DNA of 64,000 nucleotides from CAVTJL01 sp963735065 (GCA_963735065.1 CAVTJL010000001.1:1860001-1924000); one strand, 5' to 3'; shown: positions 18,066 through 27,437, counted from the first letter of the stretch. Program-made: numbers and translations. The notes: a model not told the origin generated them from the sequence alone.

Positions 18066-18804
18066 GCCGATCCTGCGCTGCGAAGGCGTCTCCAAGCGCT
18101 TCGGCGGCGTCCATGCGCTGCAGAACGTGAGCTTCGAGGTCGAGAAGGGCGAGGTTCTGGCGCTCGCCGGCGACAACGGGGCCGGCAAGTCGACCCTCAT
18201 CAAGTCGATCTCGGGCGTTCATGCCCCGAGCGAGGGGACCATCTGGTTCAAGGGCCAGCGCGTCAGCTTCGCCAACCCGCGCGCCGCCCGCGAGGCCGGC
18301 ATCGAGACGATCTACCAGGACCTGGCCCTGGCCGATAATCTCGACGTCGGCGCCAACGTCTTCCTCGGCCGCGAGCCGATGCGGCGCTTCCTGGGCGTCC
18401 TGCCCATGGTCGACCGCAAGAGGATGAGGGCCGCCGCCAGCGAGGTCCTGGACACGCTCGAGATCGACATAGCCCAGGCCAAGCTCGCCCGCCCGGTGCG
18501 CCAGCTCTCGGGCGGCCAGCGCCAGGCCGTCGCGATCGGCCGCGCCATCTACTGGAACGCCGAGCTCCTCATCATGGACGAGCCCACGGCGGCCCTGGGC
18601 GTGCCCGAGCAGCGCAAGGTCAAGGAGCTGATCCTTCGCCTGAAGAGCCAGAACGTCGCCGTCGTCTTCATCAGCCACAACCTGATCGACATCTTCGACG
18701 TCGCCGATCGCATCATGGTCCTCCGCCGCGGCCAGAAAGCCGGCGAGCGCCGCCCGGCCGAGACGACCCACGACGAGATCGTCAAGCTGATGGTGTCGGG
18801 GTAG
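18058..18804 (+). CDS. Sugar ABC transporter ATP-binding protein (FrcA-like, single domain)
   Basis: 248 residues. Walker A GDNGAGKST, Q-loop in ETIYQDLALADNL, signature LSGGQRQAVAIGRA, Walker B LLIMDEPTAALG and the switch His in VVFISHN. It has only one nucleotide-binding domain, unlike the double RbsA/XylG type found at 51.7 kb, which places the operon with FrcA-type importers. It would dimerise below the permease. Last gene of the operon. Confidence 0.93.
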   Translation: MPEPILRCEGVSKRFGGVHALQNVSFEVEKGEVLALAGDNGAGKSTLIKSISGVHAPSEGTIWFKGQRVSFANPRAAREAGIETIYQDLALADNLDVGANVFLGREPMRRFLGVLPMVDRKRMRAAASEVLDTLEIDIAQAKLARPVRQLSGGQRQAVAIGRAIYWNAELLIMDEPTAALGVPEQRKVKELILRLKSQNVAVVFISHNLIDIFDVADRIMVLRRGQKAGERRPAETTHDEIVKLMVSG

Positions 18805-18972
18805 GGGCAGATATTGGGGCTTGCGGCCCGGGCGCGGCGCTCGGCTGTATGCTCCAGGCCTTGCAGATGCAGACCGCGCTGGCTTGAGGCTGCGGGCGTC
18901 TGGACAAGCAATCCAGTTCTTTGCTGGATCATTGTTGTTCGGCATTGCCTTTGCCGATGAGGACTTCGTCCC

Positions 18973-19185
18973 ATGAACACGCGCTACGACAGCACCACTG
19001 ACAGCCTCTATATCGAGATCCGCCCGCTGCCCGCCCAGCGCAGCGTCGAGATCGAGGCGGACGTGGTGCTCGATGTGGGGCAGGACGGGAAGCCGGTCGG
19101 CTACGACATCCAGCACGCGTCGTCGAAGCGGGAGCTGATCGCACGAATCGTGCTGAAGGAGGATGAGCCGCAGGCGGCCGAGTGA
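18973..19185 (+). CDS. DUF2283 family protein
   Basis: 70 residues. The whole protein is the DUF2283 fold: RYDSTTDSLYIEI, a variable turn, then VVLDVGQDGKPVGYDIQHAS and a short helix. GAGGA lies about 9 bases before ATG 18973. Function is unknown; relatives are sometimes next to small toxin-like genes, but I see no partner in the 168 bp upstream or 199 bp downstream. Confidence 0.8.
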   Translation: MNTRYDSTTDSLYIEIRPLPAQRSVEIEADVVLDVGQDGKPVGYDIQHASSKRELIARIVLKEDEPQAAE

Positions 19186-19384
19186 GAAGCACAACCGCGC
19201 GCCATTCAAACGGGACCGCGGGGGCTCGCGCGCGGGCGAAGGCCGCTCGACTTTGATGCCGGGATCGAGGATTTTCTCGCCGAGGCGGGTGGAGCGGGCC
19301 CATTGAGGTGCGCGTTGGCCGGATAGATCAAGAGCCGTCCTTGACCCAACCTCGCTCGCGGGTCCGACAGGGGGAGATCGCATC

Positions 19385-19822
19385 ATGCTGCTGCCGCCCG
19401 GCATAACATCGCCCGGCCAAGGCCTTGGCGGGGTCGTCTGGAACGTCCTCGGCCACACCTACTGGCCCAAGGCCGAGGCCGACGACTGCTTCTGCTTCGA
19501 GACCCTGGACCCGCCCGGCACCTTCGTGCCGCCGCACATCCATCCCTTCCAGGACGAGTTCATCTACGTCCTCGAGGGCAGCCTCGATCTGCGCCTCGGC
19601 GACGAGCAGCATGCCGCCGGGCAGGGCGCCCTCGTCCGCATGCCGCGCGGGATTCCGCACGCCTACTACAACAACACCGAGAAGCCGACGCGCGCGCTCT
19701 TCTGGGTGACGCCGGCCGGCCGTCTGAGGAAGCTCTTCGACGCGCTGCACGACCTCACCGACCCCGAGGAGGTCGTCCGCCTCTCCAAGCTGCACGAGGT
19801 CGACTTCCTCCCACCCGGCTGA
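19385..19822 (+). CDS. Cupin domain protein
   Basis: 145 residues with one cupin barrel. The metal-binding motif 1 is PPHIHPFQDEFIYVLEG (His, His and Glu ligands) and motif 2 is PRGIPHAYYN (His ligand). The C-terminal helix DALHDLTDPEEVVRLSKLHEVDF resembles that of small quercetin-dioxygenase-like cupins. It is monocistronic, and the substrate is unknown. Confidence 0.85.
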   Translation: MLLPPGITSPGQGLGGVVWNVLGHTYWPKAEADDCFCFETLDPPGTFVPPHIHPFQDEFIYVLEGSLDLRLGDEQHAAGQGALVRMPRGIPHAYYNNTEKPTRALFWVTPAGRLRKLFDALHDLTDPEEVVRLSKLHEVDFLPPG

Positions 19823-19991
19823 GATCGAGAAGGCCCGGCCGGCGTCTCGTGCGGCACGCCGCCGCGTCCGGTTTCCCCGCCGTTGACGTCCGTTCGTCGC
19901 AGACCGACCCATGGGCGCCGCAAGGCTCGTCCCCTTGGCTCCTGCCCGATCCACCGAGGACGTAGGACAAAAAGGCAAGGGAGGACGCAGG

Positions 19992-20099
19992 ATGCGTCGG
20001 TCTCGTCTCTTTCTTCGCCGGCTCGCGGCCGGCACCTGCGTCGCGTGGGGGTCCGCCATCGCCGACGAGGGCATCCCCGAGCCGACTGTGACGCGCTGA
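19992..20099 (+). CDS. Short signal-peptide-like ORF upstream of copD
   Basis: 35 codons from ATG 19992 with a good GGAGG 7 bases before it. The product is basic (MRRSRLFLRRL), then a short hydrophobic stretch ending AWGSAIADEG, then GIPEPTVTR. It could be a small exported peptide or leader, or the remnant of a longer periplasmic gene such as copC, which would be expected before copD. I cannot decide between these. Confidence 0.35.
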   Translation: MRRSRLFLRRLAAGTCVAWGSAIADEGIPEPTVTR

Positions 20100-20133
20100 G
20101 GGCCGGGCGCTCCAGACGCCTGGCGGCGCGGGT

Positions 20134-21132
20134 ATGGACTCCGCCGTGGCGCTGGCACCGCTGCGTGCCGCGCATATGGCAGCGCTCCTGTCGCTCCTGG
20201 GCACGCTCCTCTTCCTGGCCGTCGTCATGCGCGGTGGCAGTCCGCCGATGCGAGCCCGCCTGCGGCGCCTCGCCTGCGCCAGCGCCGGCCTCGCCTTGAT
20301 CCTCGGTGCGGCCTGGCTCGTCGGGACAGCCGGCTACATCGCCGGCGCCGATGGCCTGGCCGGGGCCGTGGCTGCCGTTCCCGCCGTCGTCGCCTATATG
20401 AGCTTCGGCCAGCTTCTGGTGGCGAGGCTGGTGCTCCTGGCCGTGGCCGTCGTCGTGCTGCTCGACCTCGCAGCGTCGCCGCTGGTCGCCCTGCCCCTCG
20501 CCGTCCTGGCGGTGGCGCTCCAGCCGCTTCTGGCGCATGCCGGCGCCAAGGGCACCATCGTCCCGATCGTCGCCGAGACGCTTCATCTGCTGGCGGTCGG
20601 CGCCTGGATCGGCGGCCTTCTCCCGCTCCTTCTCTCCCTCTCGGCCGACGCCAGCCGGACCCTGCGCCGGTTTTCCGTCCTGGGCATGGTCGCCGTCGGC
20701 GTCATCGCCGCGACCGGCGTCACGATGGCAGCGACCATGGCGGGCGGCGTGCCCGGCCTGCTCGGCACGCCCTACGGCCTCGTGCTTCAGCTCAAGACCG
20801 GCCTCTTCATCGCCGTGCTCGCGCTGGCCGCGCTGAACCGCTTCGTTCTGGCCGGACGGCTCGAGGAGACCGGGTCGCGCTCACCCGTTCCCCTCCTCCG
20901 AGCGCTGCGCCTCTCGATCGCGGCCGAGCTTGGCCTGGGCCTCGTCATCGTCCTTGCGGCCGGCACCCTGGCCAGCCTGCCGCCGGGCGCCGAGGAGGCT
21001 CCTTCGTCGCTGCCCTGGCCGCCGATCCTTGCCGCCCTCGCCGTGCAGGCTGCCGCTCTTGCCGTCGTGGCGATGCTCTGGATGCGCTGCCACGGCCTCC
21101 TCCCGCACCCGCTCCGGAGCAATTCCTCATGA
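20134..21132 (+). CDS. copD: Copper resistance D-type membrane protein (CopD)
   Basis: 332 residues, about eight to nine hydrophobic helices. The CopD domain is visible around PIVAETLHLLAVGAWIGGLLPLL, which carries the conserved His, Trp and GG pattern, and continues through LLGTPYGLVLQLKTGLFIAVLALAALNRF, the family signature. It would move or handle copper at the inner membrane. It overlaps the PCuAC gene by 4 bp and starts a copper/cytochrome-oxidase assembly operon. Confidence 0.88.
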   Translation: MDSAVALAPLRAAHMAALLSLLGTLLFLAVVMRGGSPPMRARLRRLACASAGLALILGAAWLVGTAGYIAGADGLAGAVAAVPAVVAYMSFGQLLVARLVLLAVAVVVLLDLAASPLVALPLAVLAVALQPLLAHAGAKGTIVPIVAETLHLLAVGAWIGGLLPLLLSLSADASRTLRRFSVLGMVAVGVIAATGVTMAATMAGGVPGLLGTPYGLVLQLKTGLFIAVLALAALNRFVLAGRLEETGSRSPVPLLRALRLSIAAELGLGLVIVLAAGTLASLPPGAEEAPSSLPWPPILAALAVQAAALAVVAMLWMRCHGLLPHPLRSNSS

Positions 21133-21602
21133 CCGCCAGTCGCCGCCTACCCGCACCGCTCGCAGCAATGGGCGCGCTCGCCGTGCTCGGGCTTGCCCTT
21201 CTCGTGCCGCGGCCGGCTCTCGCCGAAGACGCGGTCACCGTCGATGGGGCGTGGTTCCGCTATCTCCTGCCGCAGGTCCCGGCCGGCGGGTACATGACGC
21301 TGCATAATGGCGGCGATCAGCCGGCCGTGCTGACCTCGGCCGCGTCGCCCGCCTGCGGCACGATGATGCTCCACCGCACCGAGAGCAGCGGCGGCACCGA
21401 GCGCATGGTGATGGTGAAGTCGGTCGCGGTGCCGGCGGGCGGAAAGCTCGCCTTCGCCCCCGGCGGCTATCACTTGATGTGCATGCACCCCAAGATGAAA
21501 GCCGGCGACAGCGTGCCGGTCACGCTCGCCTTCGAGGACGGCCGGAAGGTCACCGCCTCGTTCCGCGTCTACCCCGGCAACGAGACGCCCAAGAGCCCCT
21601 AG
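21129..21602 (+). CDS. PCuAC-type periplasmic copper chaperone
   Basis: 157 residues with a signal peptide (LAAMGALAVLGLALLVPRPALA). The mature domain starts VTVDGAWFRYLLP and has the Cu(I) ligand set: MMLHRTES, RMVMVKSVAVP and GGYHLMCMHPKM, matching the H-x-M pattern of the family. It delivers copper to the CuA or CuB site of cytochrome oxidase together with SCO proteins, and a SCO gene follows. Confidence 0.92.
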   Translation: MTASRRLPAPLAAMGALAVLGLALLVPRPALAEDAVTVDGAWFRYLLPQVPAGGYMTLHNGGDQPAVLTSAASPACGTMMLHRTESSGGTERMVMVKSVAVPAGGKLAFAPGGYHLMCMHPKMKAGDSVPVTLAFEDGRKVTASFRVYPGNETPKSP

Positions 21603-21694
21603 ACCCGCGACCCGAGGGCGCGGCCCGGTTGCGCGGCTTCGCGGCGGGGCCCACCTGCGACGATGCAGGTGCGGGATTGCCGAGGAGAGATCGC

Positions 21695-22363
21695 ATGGGC
21701 CTGAGGTCGCCGCAGACATGCCGGCGCCTTGGCGTGCGGCGCCGCCACATGCTGGCGCTGATGCCGCTGGCCGGTCTTTTGCTCGTCGGGCACGCCAAGG
21801 CCTCGGAGCCCGAGATCATCGGCGTCTCGGGCGCCGTTCCCTCCCTCGACCTCGCGATGACGGATGCCACGACCGGCAAGCCCGTCACGGCCCAGGACTT
21901 CCGGGGCAAGGTCGTGATGCTCTATTTCGGCTACACGCAATGCCCGGACGTCTGCCCGCTGACCCTGCAGAACCTGGCGGACGTGCTGAAGCGGCTGGGC
22001 AAGGCCGCGGACGACGTGCGCGTCCTTTTCGTCACCGTCGACCCCAACCGCGACACGCTGCCGATCCTCAAGGACTACACCGCCATCTTCGCGCCCCAGA
22101 TCGTGGGCCTCCGGGGCGGCGCCAACGACCTCGCGCGCCTCGCCCGGCGCTACCGCATCGGCTACTCGGTGACACCCGCCAAGGACGGCCAGCCTTACGA
22201 GGTCACCCACTCCTCGGCGATCTACGTCTTCGACCGCGAGGGCGACCCGAAGCTTCTGATCCCTACCCTCGCAAGTGCCGATGCCGACGTCACCGCCATC
22301 GCGGCAGACGTGCAAAAGCTCCTGCGTGACAAAAAGAGCGGATGGCTCGGGGGGCTCTTTTGA
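21695..22363 (+). CDS. SCO1/SenC family copper-binding assembly protein
   Basis: 222 residues from ATG 21695, with GAGGAGAGA just upstream. An N-terminal membrane anchor or signal (HMLALMPLAGLLLVGHAKA) precedes a thioredoxin-like domain. It has the copper motif CPDVCP in YFGYTQCPDVCPLTL and the distant His in YEVTHSSAIYVFD. VLFVTVDPNRDT is also typical. It acts in CuA site assembly of cytochrome c oxidase. Confidence 0.94.
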   Translation: MGLRSPQTCRRLGVRRRHMLALMPLAGLLLVGHAKASEPEIIGVSGAVPSLDLAMTDATTGKPVTAQDFRGKVVMLYFGYTQCPDVCPLTLQNLADVLKRLGKAADDVRVLFVTVDPNRDTLPILKDYTAIFAPQIVGLRGGANDLARLARRYRIGYSVTPAKDGQPYEVTHSSAIYVFDREGDPKLLIPTLASADADVTAIAADVQKLLRDKKSGWLGGLF

Positions 22364-22394
22364 TGCGGCCGACGGCCTGGAGCCGGGAAGCCTG

Positions 22395-23414
22395 ATGGCT
22401 GCCACCTCGTCGTCGTCCCGCCTGCCGGGCACCGATCTGCTGCCCTTCCTGCGAGAGCTGGTCACGGGCCGTCCGTCCGTCGATCGCGTCGTCCCGCTCG
22501 GCATCCTTCTGGCCGGCGCCGTCATCGCCTGGCTCTGCCACGCCTTCCCGGCGGCCATGCCGTTCTGGATGCCCTGGGAGTTCTCCTGGCTCGCCTGGCT
22601 CGGCACCGCCCTGCCGGTCTGGTGGTACCTGCGCGGCACGGCACTGCTGCCCAAAGCCGAGCGCCCGCATCCCGCCCGCCGCGCCGCCTTCCTCTTGGGC
22701 ATGCTCGTCATCTACGCGGTCCTGCAGACCCGCTTTCTGTACCTGGCCGAGCACCTCTTCTTCCTCAACCGCATCCAGCACGTGGCGATGCACCATCTGG
22801 GCCCGTTCCTGGTGGCGCTGGGCATCGCCGGCGCACCGCTGCGGCGGGCCATGCCGCGGGCCGCCGTCCGGCTGCTCGACGCGCGTCCCGTTCAGCGGTT
22901 GATGGGCGTCCTTCAGCAGCCGCTCCTCGCTGCCGCCCTCTTCGTCGGCCTCGTCGCCTTCTGGCTGATCCCGCCCATCCACTTCCGCGCCATGATCGAC
23001 CAGAACCTCTTCTGGGTCATGAACTGGAGCATGGTCCTGGATGGTCTTCTCTTCTGGTGCCTCGTTCTCGACCCGCGGCCGCGCCCGCCGGCCCGTCTGA
23101 GCTACGGCATCCGCGCCGCGCTGGCGGCCGGCGTCATCTTCCCGCAGATCCTGATCGGCGCCCTGATCGTCTTCTCGGGCCAGGACCTCTACCCCTACTA
23201 CACCTTCTGCGGCCGCCTCTATCCGTCGATCGGGCCGATGTACGACCAGTTCGTCGGCGGCTTCGTCATCTGGGTCCCGACCGCGATGATGAGCGTCATC
23301 GGCCTTCTGCTCGTTCTGAATCATCTGCGCCTGCACGAGGAGGCTGCCGAGCCCTCCGACGACCCCGAAGCCGCCCGCATGAGCGCCCTCGCCGCCCGCT
23401 GGACGGGGCGGTAG
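22395..23414 (+). CDS. ctaG: Cytochrome c oxidase assembly factor CtaG (caa3 type)
   Basis: 339 residues, about seven hydrophobic segments. The caa3_CtaG family blocks include RIQHVAMHHLGPFLVALG, FWLIPPIHFRAMIDQNLFW, the GLLFWCLVLDPRP helix, and FPQILIGALIVFSGQDLYPYY. ATG 22395 (MAATSSSSRLPG) follows GGAAG. With the SCO and PCuAC genes it forms an oxidase-assembly cluster, although no oxidase subunit is in the window. Confidence 0.9.
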   Translation: MAATSSSSRLPGTDLLPFLRELVTGRPSVDRVVPLGILLAGAVIAWLCHAFPAAMPFWMPWEFSWLAWLGTALPVWWYLRGTALLPKAERPHPARRAAFLLGMLVIYAVLQTRFLYLAEHLFFLNRIQHVAMHHLGPFLVALGIAGAPLRRAMPRAAVRLLDARPVQRLMGVLQQPLLAAALFVGLVAFWLIPPIHFRAMIDQNLFWVMNWSMVLDGLLFWCLVLDPRPRPPARLSYGIRAALAAGVIFPQILIGALIVFSGQDLYPYYTFCGRLYPSIGPMYDQFVGGFVIWVPTAMMSVIGLLLVLNHLRLHEEAAEPSDDPEAARMSALAARWTGR

Positions 23415-23445
23415 GAGCTCTCCGCCGGATGGGCTCCCTCTCCGC

Positions 23446-24234
23446 GTGGCTCTCGCTCAATATCTGCCCGGGACCGACCCGGAGGGCATCGTCGCCGAGG
23501 CGGCGGAAGCAGGTGCCGAGATCGTGGTGCTGCCGGAGATGTGGTCGAACGGCTATCGTCGGTTCGACCCCGCCAGCGCCTCCGATCTCGCCGCCTGGAA
23601 AGACACAGGCATTCCTTGCGACGGAGCCTTCGTCCGGCATTTCAGAGAGCTCGCCCAGGCGCGTGGACTACACATCGTGGTCACGTTCCTGGAGGCGGGC
23701 TTTCCCAAGCCCTTCAATTCGGCGTTGCTCATCGACCCCCGGGGCCGGACGGCTCTCCATCATCGCAAGGTCTTCATCTGCGACTTCGATAGCCCGGAGC
23801 TCGCCTGCGGGCGTGGAAGCGAGTTCGCGGTTGCCGGCATCGAGACGGATGCCGGTCGCGTGAGCGTCGGCCTCATGATCTGCATGGACCGCGAGTTTCC
23901 GGAAGCTGCAAGCGAGCTTTCGCGCGCAGGTGCCGAGATCGCGCTTGTTCCAAACTGTTGCGACCTCGCGTCGGACAAGGTGGTGGGCGACGTGAGGATC
24001 GCCCAGACGCGCGGCCGCGCGTTCGAATCGGTCATCGGCATCGCCGTCGCCAACTATCCGGCACCGCGCTGCGATGGGCATTCCTTTGCCGTCCATCCCA
24101 CCGGGGCGGTGATTGCCATGGGCGGCTCCGCGCCGGGGCTGGTTCTGGCCGACTTCGACCTGGAGCTGATCAGAAGCTGGCGCGCACAGGACCGCTTCCG
24201 GTGGGATGGATCTCACCGTCGCCCCACGGGATGA
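23446..24234 (+). CDS. Carbon-nitrogen hydrolase (nitrilase superfamily)
   Basis: 262 residues from GTG 23446, 31 bp after ctaG. The catalytic triad is complete: Glu in VVLPEMWSNGY, Lys in LHHRKVFICDFD, Cys in VGLMICMDREFPE. The sequence NCCDLASDKVVGDVRIAQTRGRAFE continues the fold. It hydrolyses a C-N bond of an amide or carbamoyl compound; the exact branch cannot be given. It lacks the codon bias extremes of its neighbours but is otherwise ordinary. Confidence 0.9.
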   Translation: MALAQYLPGTDPEGIVAEAAEAGAEIVVLPEMWSNGYRRFDPASASDLAAWKDTGIPCDGAFVRHFRELAQARGLHIVVTFLEAGFPKPFNSALLIDPRGRTALHHRKVFICDFDSPELACGRGSEFAVAGIETDAGRVSVGLMICMDREFPEAASELSRAGAEIALVPNCCDLASDKVVGDVRIAQTRGRAFESVIGIAVANYPAPRCDGHSFAVHPTGAVIAMGGSAPGLVLADFDLELIRSWRAQDRFRWDGSHRRPTG

Positions 24235-24280
24235 CGCGACAGGCAATGCCGGCGGGCCCACTGGCTGCCCCCGGAAATGC

Positions 24281-25156
24281 TCAGCCCGCTGCCGGGCCCT
24301 CCAGCACCGCCCGGTCGCGCTCGACCAGGGCGATGAGCGCATCCATCACCGCCCGCACGCGCGGTGATCGGCGCAGGTCGGGGTGGACGAGCAGCCAGAT
24401 CTCGCGGCTGACCGGCGGCTCATCGCTCTCGATCTCGACGAGCGTCGGATCGTCGTCCGCGAGAAAGCGAGGCAGCGCCGCGACGCCGAGCCCGGCGCGG
24501 CACGCCTCGTGGATCGTCGCGAGATCGTTGGCCCGGAGCACGACCGGCCGGCCCGCCGCGGCGCGCAGGAGCCAGCGCTGCTGCGGCACGTCGCCGAGGC
24601 TGTCGTCATAGCCGAGGAAGACCTGCTCGGCCGGTGAGGTCTGGGCCGCGTAGCTCGCGCCGGCGTAGAGCCCGTAGACAAGAAGGGAGAGGCGGCGCGT
24701 GACGACGGCGCCGTCCGTGGGGCGCGAGAGCCGGATCGCGAGGTCGGCCTCGCGGCGGCCGAGGCTCGCGGCCCGGGGCTCGCCGATCAGCTCGAGCTCG
24801 ATGCTCGGATGGGCCGCGCGCAAGGGGCCGAGGCGAGGCGCCAGGAAGCGGCTCGCCAGCACCGGCGGCGCCGAGACCCGCACCGTTCCCGCCACGCCGG
24901 CCACACCCAGCACCCGCCGCTCGAGGCGCAGGACCTCGTCCTCGACGCGCGCCGCGTCCTCGGCCAGCCGCTCGCCCTCGGGCGTCAGCTGCCAGCCGCG
25001 CGCCAGCCGGTCGAAGAGGCGCACGCCCAGCGCCGCCTCGAGCGCATCCGTGCGCCGCGCCACGGTCGTATGGTCGACCCCGAGCCGCCTTGCCGCTGCC
25101 GACAGGCTGCCCGCGCCTGCCAGCGCCAGAAAATGCCTGAGATCGTCCCAGTCCAT
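24281..25156 (-). CDS. LysR-family transcriptional regulator
   Basis: 291 residues. N-terminal winged helix WDDLRHFLALAGAGSLSAAARRLGVDHTTVARRTDALEAALG is followed by the effector domain (RVSAPPVLASRFLAPRLGPLRAAHPSIELEL). The protein belongs to the subgroup that often controls a neighbouring reductase. It diverges from the quinone oxidoreductase gene across a 131-bp gap containing a tandem 18-bp repeat, so that gene is the likely target. Confidence 0.92.
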   Translation of the reverse strand: MDWDDLRHFLALAGAGSLSAAARRLGVDHTTVARRTDALEAALGVRLFDRLARGWQLTPEGERLAEDAARVEDEVLRLERRVLGVAGVAGTVRVSAPPVLASRFLAPRLGPLRAAHPSIELELIGEPRAASLGRREADLAIRLSRPTDGAVVTRRLSLLVYGLYAGASYAAQTSPAEQVFLGYDDSLGDVPQQRWLLRAAAGRPVVLRANDLATIHEACRAGLGVAALPRFLADDDPTLVEIESDEPPVSREIWLLVHPDLRRSPRVRAVMDALIALVERDRAVLEGPAAG

Positions 25157-25235
25157 GGGTCTCGGTGGATTCCTGCGCAGAGATCATGCGTAATCGTGCA
25201 ATTCCCGAGCGTCTGCGCGCAAGCGATATCTCCCG

Positions 25236-25273
25236 CCTGATCTCACCTGTCAGTCCCTGATCTCACCTGTCAG
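25236..25273 (+). promoter_or_regulatory. Two tandem 18-bp repeats between LysR gene and quinone oxidoreductase
   Basis: CCTGATCTCACCTGTCAG occurs at 25236-25253 and again, unchanged, at 25256-25273: a 20-bp period, or two helical turns. Each unit ends in inverted CTGA/TCAG. The second copy ends three bases before the ribosome site AAGGAG of the downstream gene. It is a candidate regulator site, although its closeness to the start codon could also mean a recent tandem duplication. Confidence 0.55.
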
Positions 25274-25287
25274 CGAAGGAGACCCGC

Positions 25288-26266
25288 ATGGTCCAGACAG
25301 TGCGCTTCTACGAGCCCGGCGGCCCCGACGTGCTGCGGGTCGAGGACCTCGAGCTGCCGCCGCCGGGCCCTGGCGAGGTGCAGATCCGGCATCTCGCGAT
25401 CGGCATCAACTTCGTCGACATCTATCAGCGCACCGGCCTCTACCCGGTGCCGGCGCTGCCGTCCGGGCTCGGTGTCGAGGGTGCCGGCATCGTCGAGGCC
25501 GTCGGCGCGGGGGTGGAGGGCTTCGAGCCCGGCGCCCGGGTGGTCTATGGCGGCCTTCCGGTGGGCGGCTATGCGGAGGCGCGCAACCTGCCCGCCTGGC
25601 GCCTGGTCCCGCTGCCGGGCGGGCTCGAGCCCGTCGCGACGGCGGCGCTCTTCCTCCGCGGCATCACGGCCTTCATGCTGCTCGAGCGGGTCCGGCCGGT
25701 GCGTCCCGGCGACGTGCTCCTGGTGCACGCCGCTGCCGGCGGCCTGGGCCTCCTCCTCACCCAGTGGGCCAAGCGCCTGGGTGCCCGCGTCATCGGCACG
25801 GTCGGCAGCGCTGCGAAAGCCGAGACGGCCTGCGCCAACGGCCTCGACCATGCGGTTCTCTATCGCGAGCAGGACTTTGTCGGCTGAGGTCCGCCGCCTC
25901 ACCGACGGCCGGGGCGTCGACTATGCGATCGACGGGATCGGTGGCGACACGCTGATCAAGACCCTCGAGGCGGTCCGGCCCTTCGGCATGGTGGCGAGCG
26001 TCGGGCAGGCCGGCGGCCCGGTCCGCCCGATCGACATCGCCGAGCTCGGCCCCGGGCGCTCGCTGAGCCTCGCCCGGCCGAGCGTGCTGCGGCTGACCGC
26101 CGACCCGAGCAGCTACAGGGAAGCTGCCCGGGCGGTCCTGGCGATGGCGGCCGACGGCCTCGCTGCCGGCATCGGCGGCACCTGGCCGCTCGCCGGCGCG
26201 GCCGATGCCCACCGGGTGCTCGAGGCGGGGCGGACGACGGGCTCCCTGCTCCTCGTCCCCGACTGA
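25288..26266 (+). CDS. Quinone oxidoreductase (zinc-independent MDR family), interrupted by one frameshift
   Basis: NADPH:quinone reductase of the medium-chain dehydrogenase family, about 325 residues when repaired. The first frame (25288-25887) covers the catalytic domain VQTVRFYEPGGPDVLRVED and the nucleotide-binding DVLLVHAAAGGLGLLL. The second frame resumes at AEVRRLTDGRGVDYAIDGIGGDT and runs to GSLLLVPD. The break is one extra base in 25881-25884, within gtcggctgag: removing one G joins the frames and eliminates TGA 25885-25887. AAGGAG precedes ATG 25288. As written the gene is broken; a sequence error is likely. Confidence 0.85.
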
Positions 26267-26353
26267 GCCGGGGCGCCGGCGGCGCCGGCAGCCACGCTGC
26301 CTGGAACGCATGGCATGGCATGCCGTTGAGAAAAAAGCTGCTACGGAAGCCTC

Positions 26354-27287
26354 ATGCCCCATGCCTCCTCCCGGCGCGTCGTCTATGCGGCGCTCGCCGG
26401 CAACCTGCTCATTGCCGTCACCAAGCTCGTGGCGAGCTTTTTCACGGGCAGCTCGGCGATGCTGAGCGAGGCCATCCACTCCTTCATCGACACCGGCGAT
26501 CAGGGCCTTCTGCTTCTCGGCATGCACCGCGCGACGCGGCCGCCGGACAAGGAGCATCCCTTCGGCCACGGGCACGAGCTCTATTTCTGGTCCTTCGTCG
26601 TCGCGATCATGATCTTCGCGCTCGGGCGGCGGGGTCTCGATCTACGAGGGCATCGTCAAGCTGAGCGAGCCGGGTGAGCTCGAGTATGTCTGGGTCAGCT
26701 ATGTGGTGCTGGGGCTCGCCTTCTGCTTCGAGGGCTGGTCGCTGCGCGCCGCGATCCAGGAGTTCCGCAAGGAGAAGGGCAACGACGGCTGGCTGCGCGC
26801 CGTTCGCCGCAGCAAGGACCCCACGGTGTTCACGGTGCTGCTCGAGGACAGTGCTGCGCTCCTGGGCCTCGTCTTCGCCTTTGCCGGCATCGCGTTGGGC
26901 CAGCTCTTGGACCTGCCGATGCTGGACGGTGTCGCGGCCGTTCTGATCGGCTGCCTGCTGCTCGCCGTCGCGGCCTTTCTCGCGAATGAGACGAGGAGCC
27001 TCCTGACGGGCGAGGCGGCCCATCCGGCCGTCGTCGCCGCCCTGCGTCGCCTGCTCGAATCGGATTCCGCCGTGGCGGGCGTCAACGATCTCCTGACGAT
27101 GCATCTCGGCCCTCGCGACATCCTTCTCGCCGCCAGCCTCGACTTCAAGGACAGCCTCGACAGCGGCGCGGTGGAATCCGCCGTCGCCCGCCTCGACAGG
27201 CGGATCAAGGAGGCCCACCCCGAGGTGACGCGCATCTTCGTCGAGGCGCGCCGCGGCCCTGCCTCGGCGGCTCCGGCCGCCAGCTAG
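26354..27287 (+). CDS. Cation diffusion facilitator family transporter, interrupted by one frameshift
   Basis: Metal/proton antiporter. The N-terminal part (26354-26677 frame) has NLLIAVTKLVASFFTGSSAML, AIHSFIDTGDQGLLL (metal-site SxxD) and HPFGHGHELYFWSFVVA (HxxxH/GH motif). After the break the other frame continues GGGVSIYEGIVKL, then membrane helices AALLGLVFAFAGIALGQLL and the cytoplasmic ferredoxin-like domain to 27287. One extra G in ctcgggcggcgg near 26623-26625 causes the shift; its removal restores FALGGGVSIYEG. Repaired length is about 310 residues. Confidence 0.85.
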
Positions 27288-27409
27288 CCTCCTCGATGCC
27301 CTGCCGCTGACGGCGCCGGGCTCGCACGCGCGAGCCGCGGCCGAGGCAGGCAGCGGCAAGCGCCCTCGGTAGCAACCGCGTGAGAACATGGAGAAAATGT
27401 CATGCACGC

Positions 27410-27437
27410 GGCCCATTCTACGCTATAAGGCCCATTC
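27410..27437 (+). promoter_or_regulatory. Direct repeat GGCCCATTC around a TATAA-like box
   Basis: GGCCCATTC is repeated at 27410-27418 and 27429-27437 (19-bp period), with tacgctataa between the copies. The surrounding 60 bp is markedly less G+C-rich than the coding DNA. It may be the promoter and operator of the small gene that follows; no factor is identified. Confidence 0.35.

Noticed and set aside
18805..18972. Toxin partner of the DUF2283 gene
   Set aside because: No frame of reasonable length or toxin-like pattern is present next to it.
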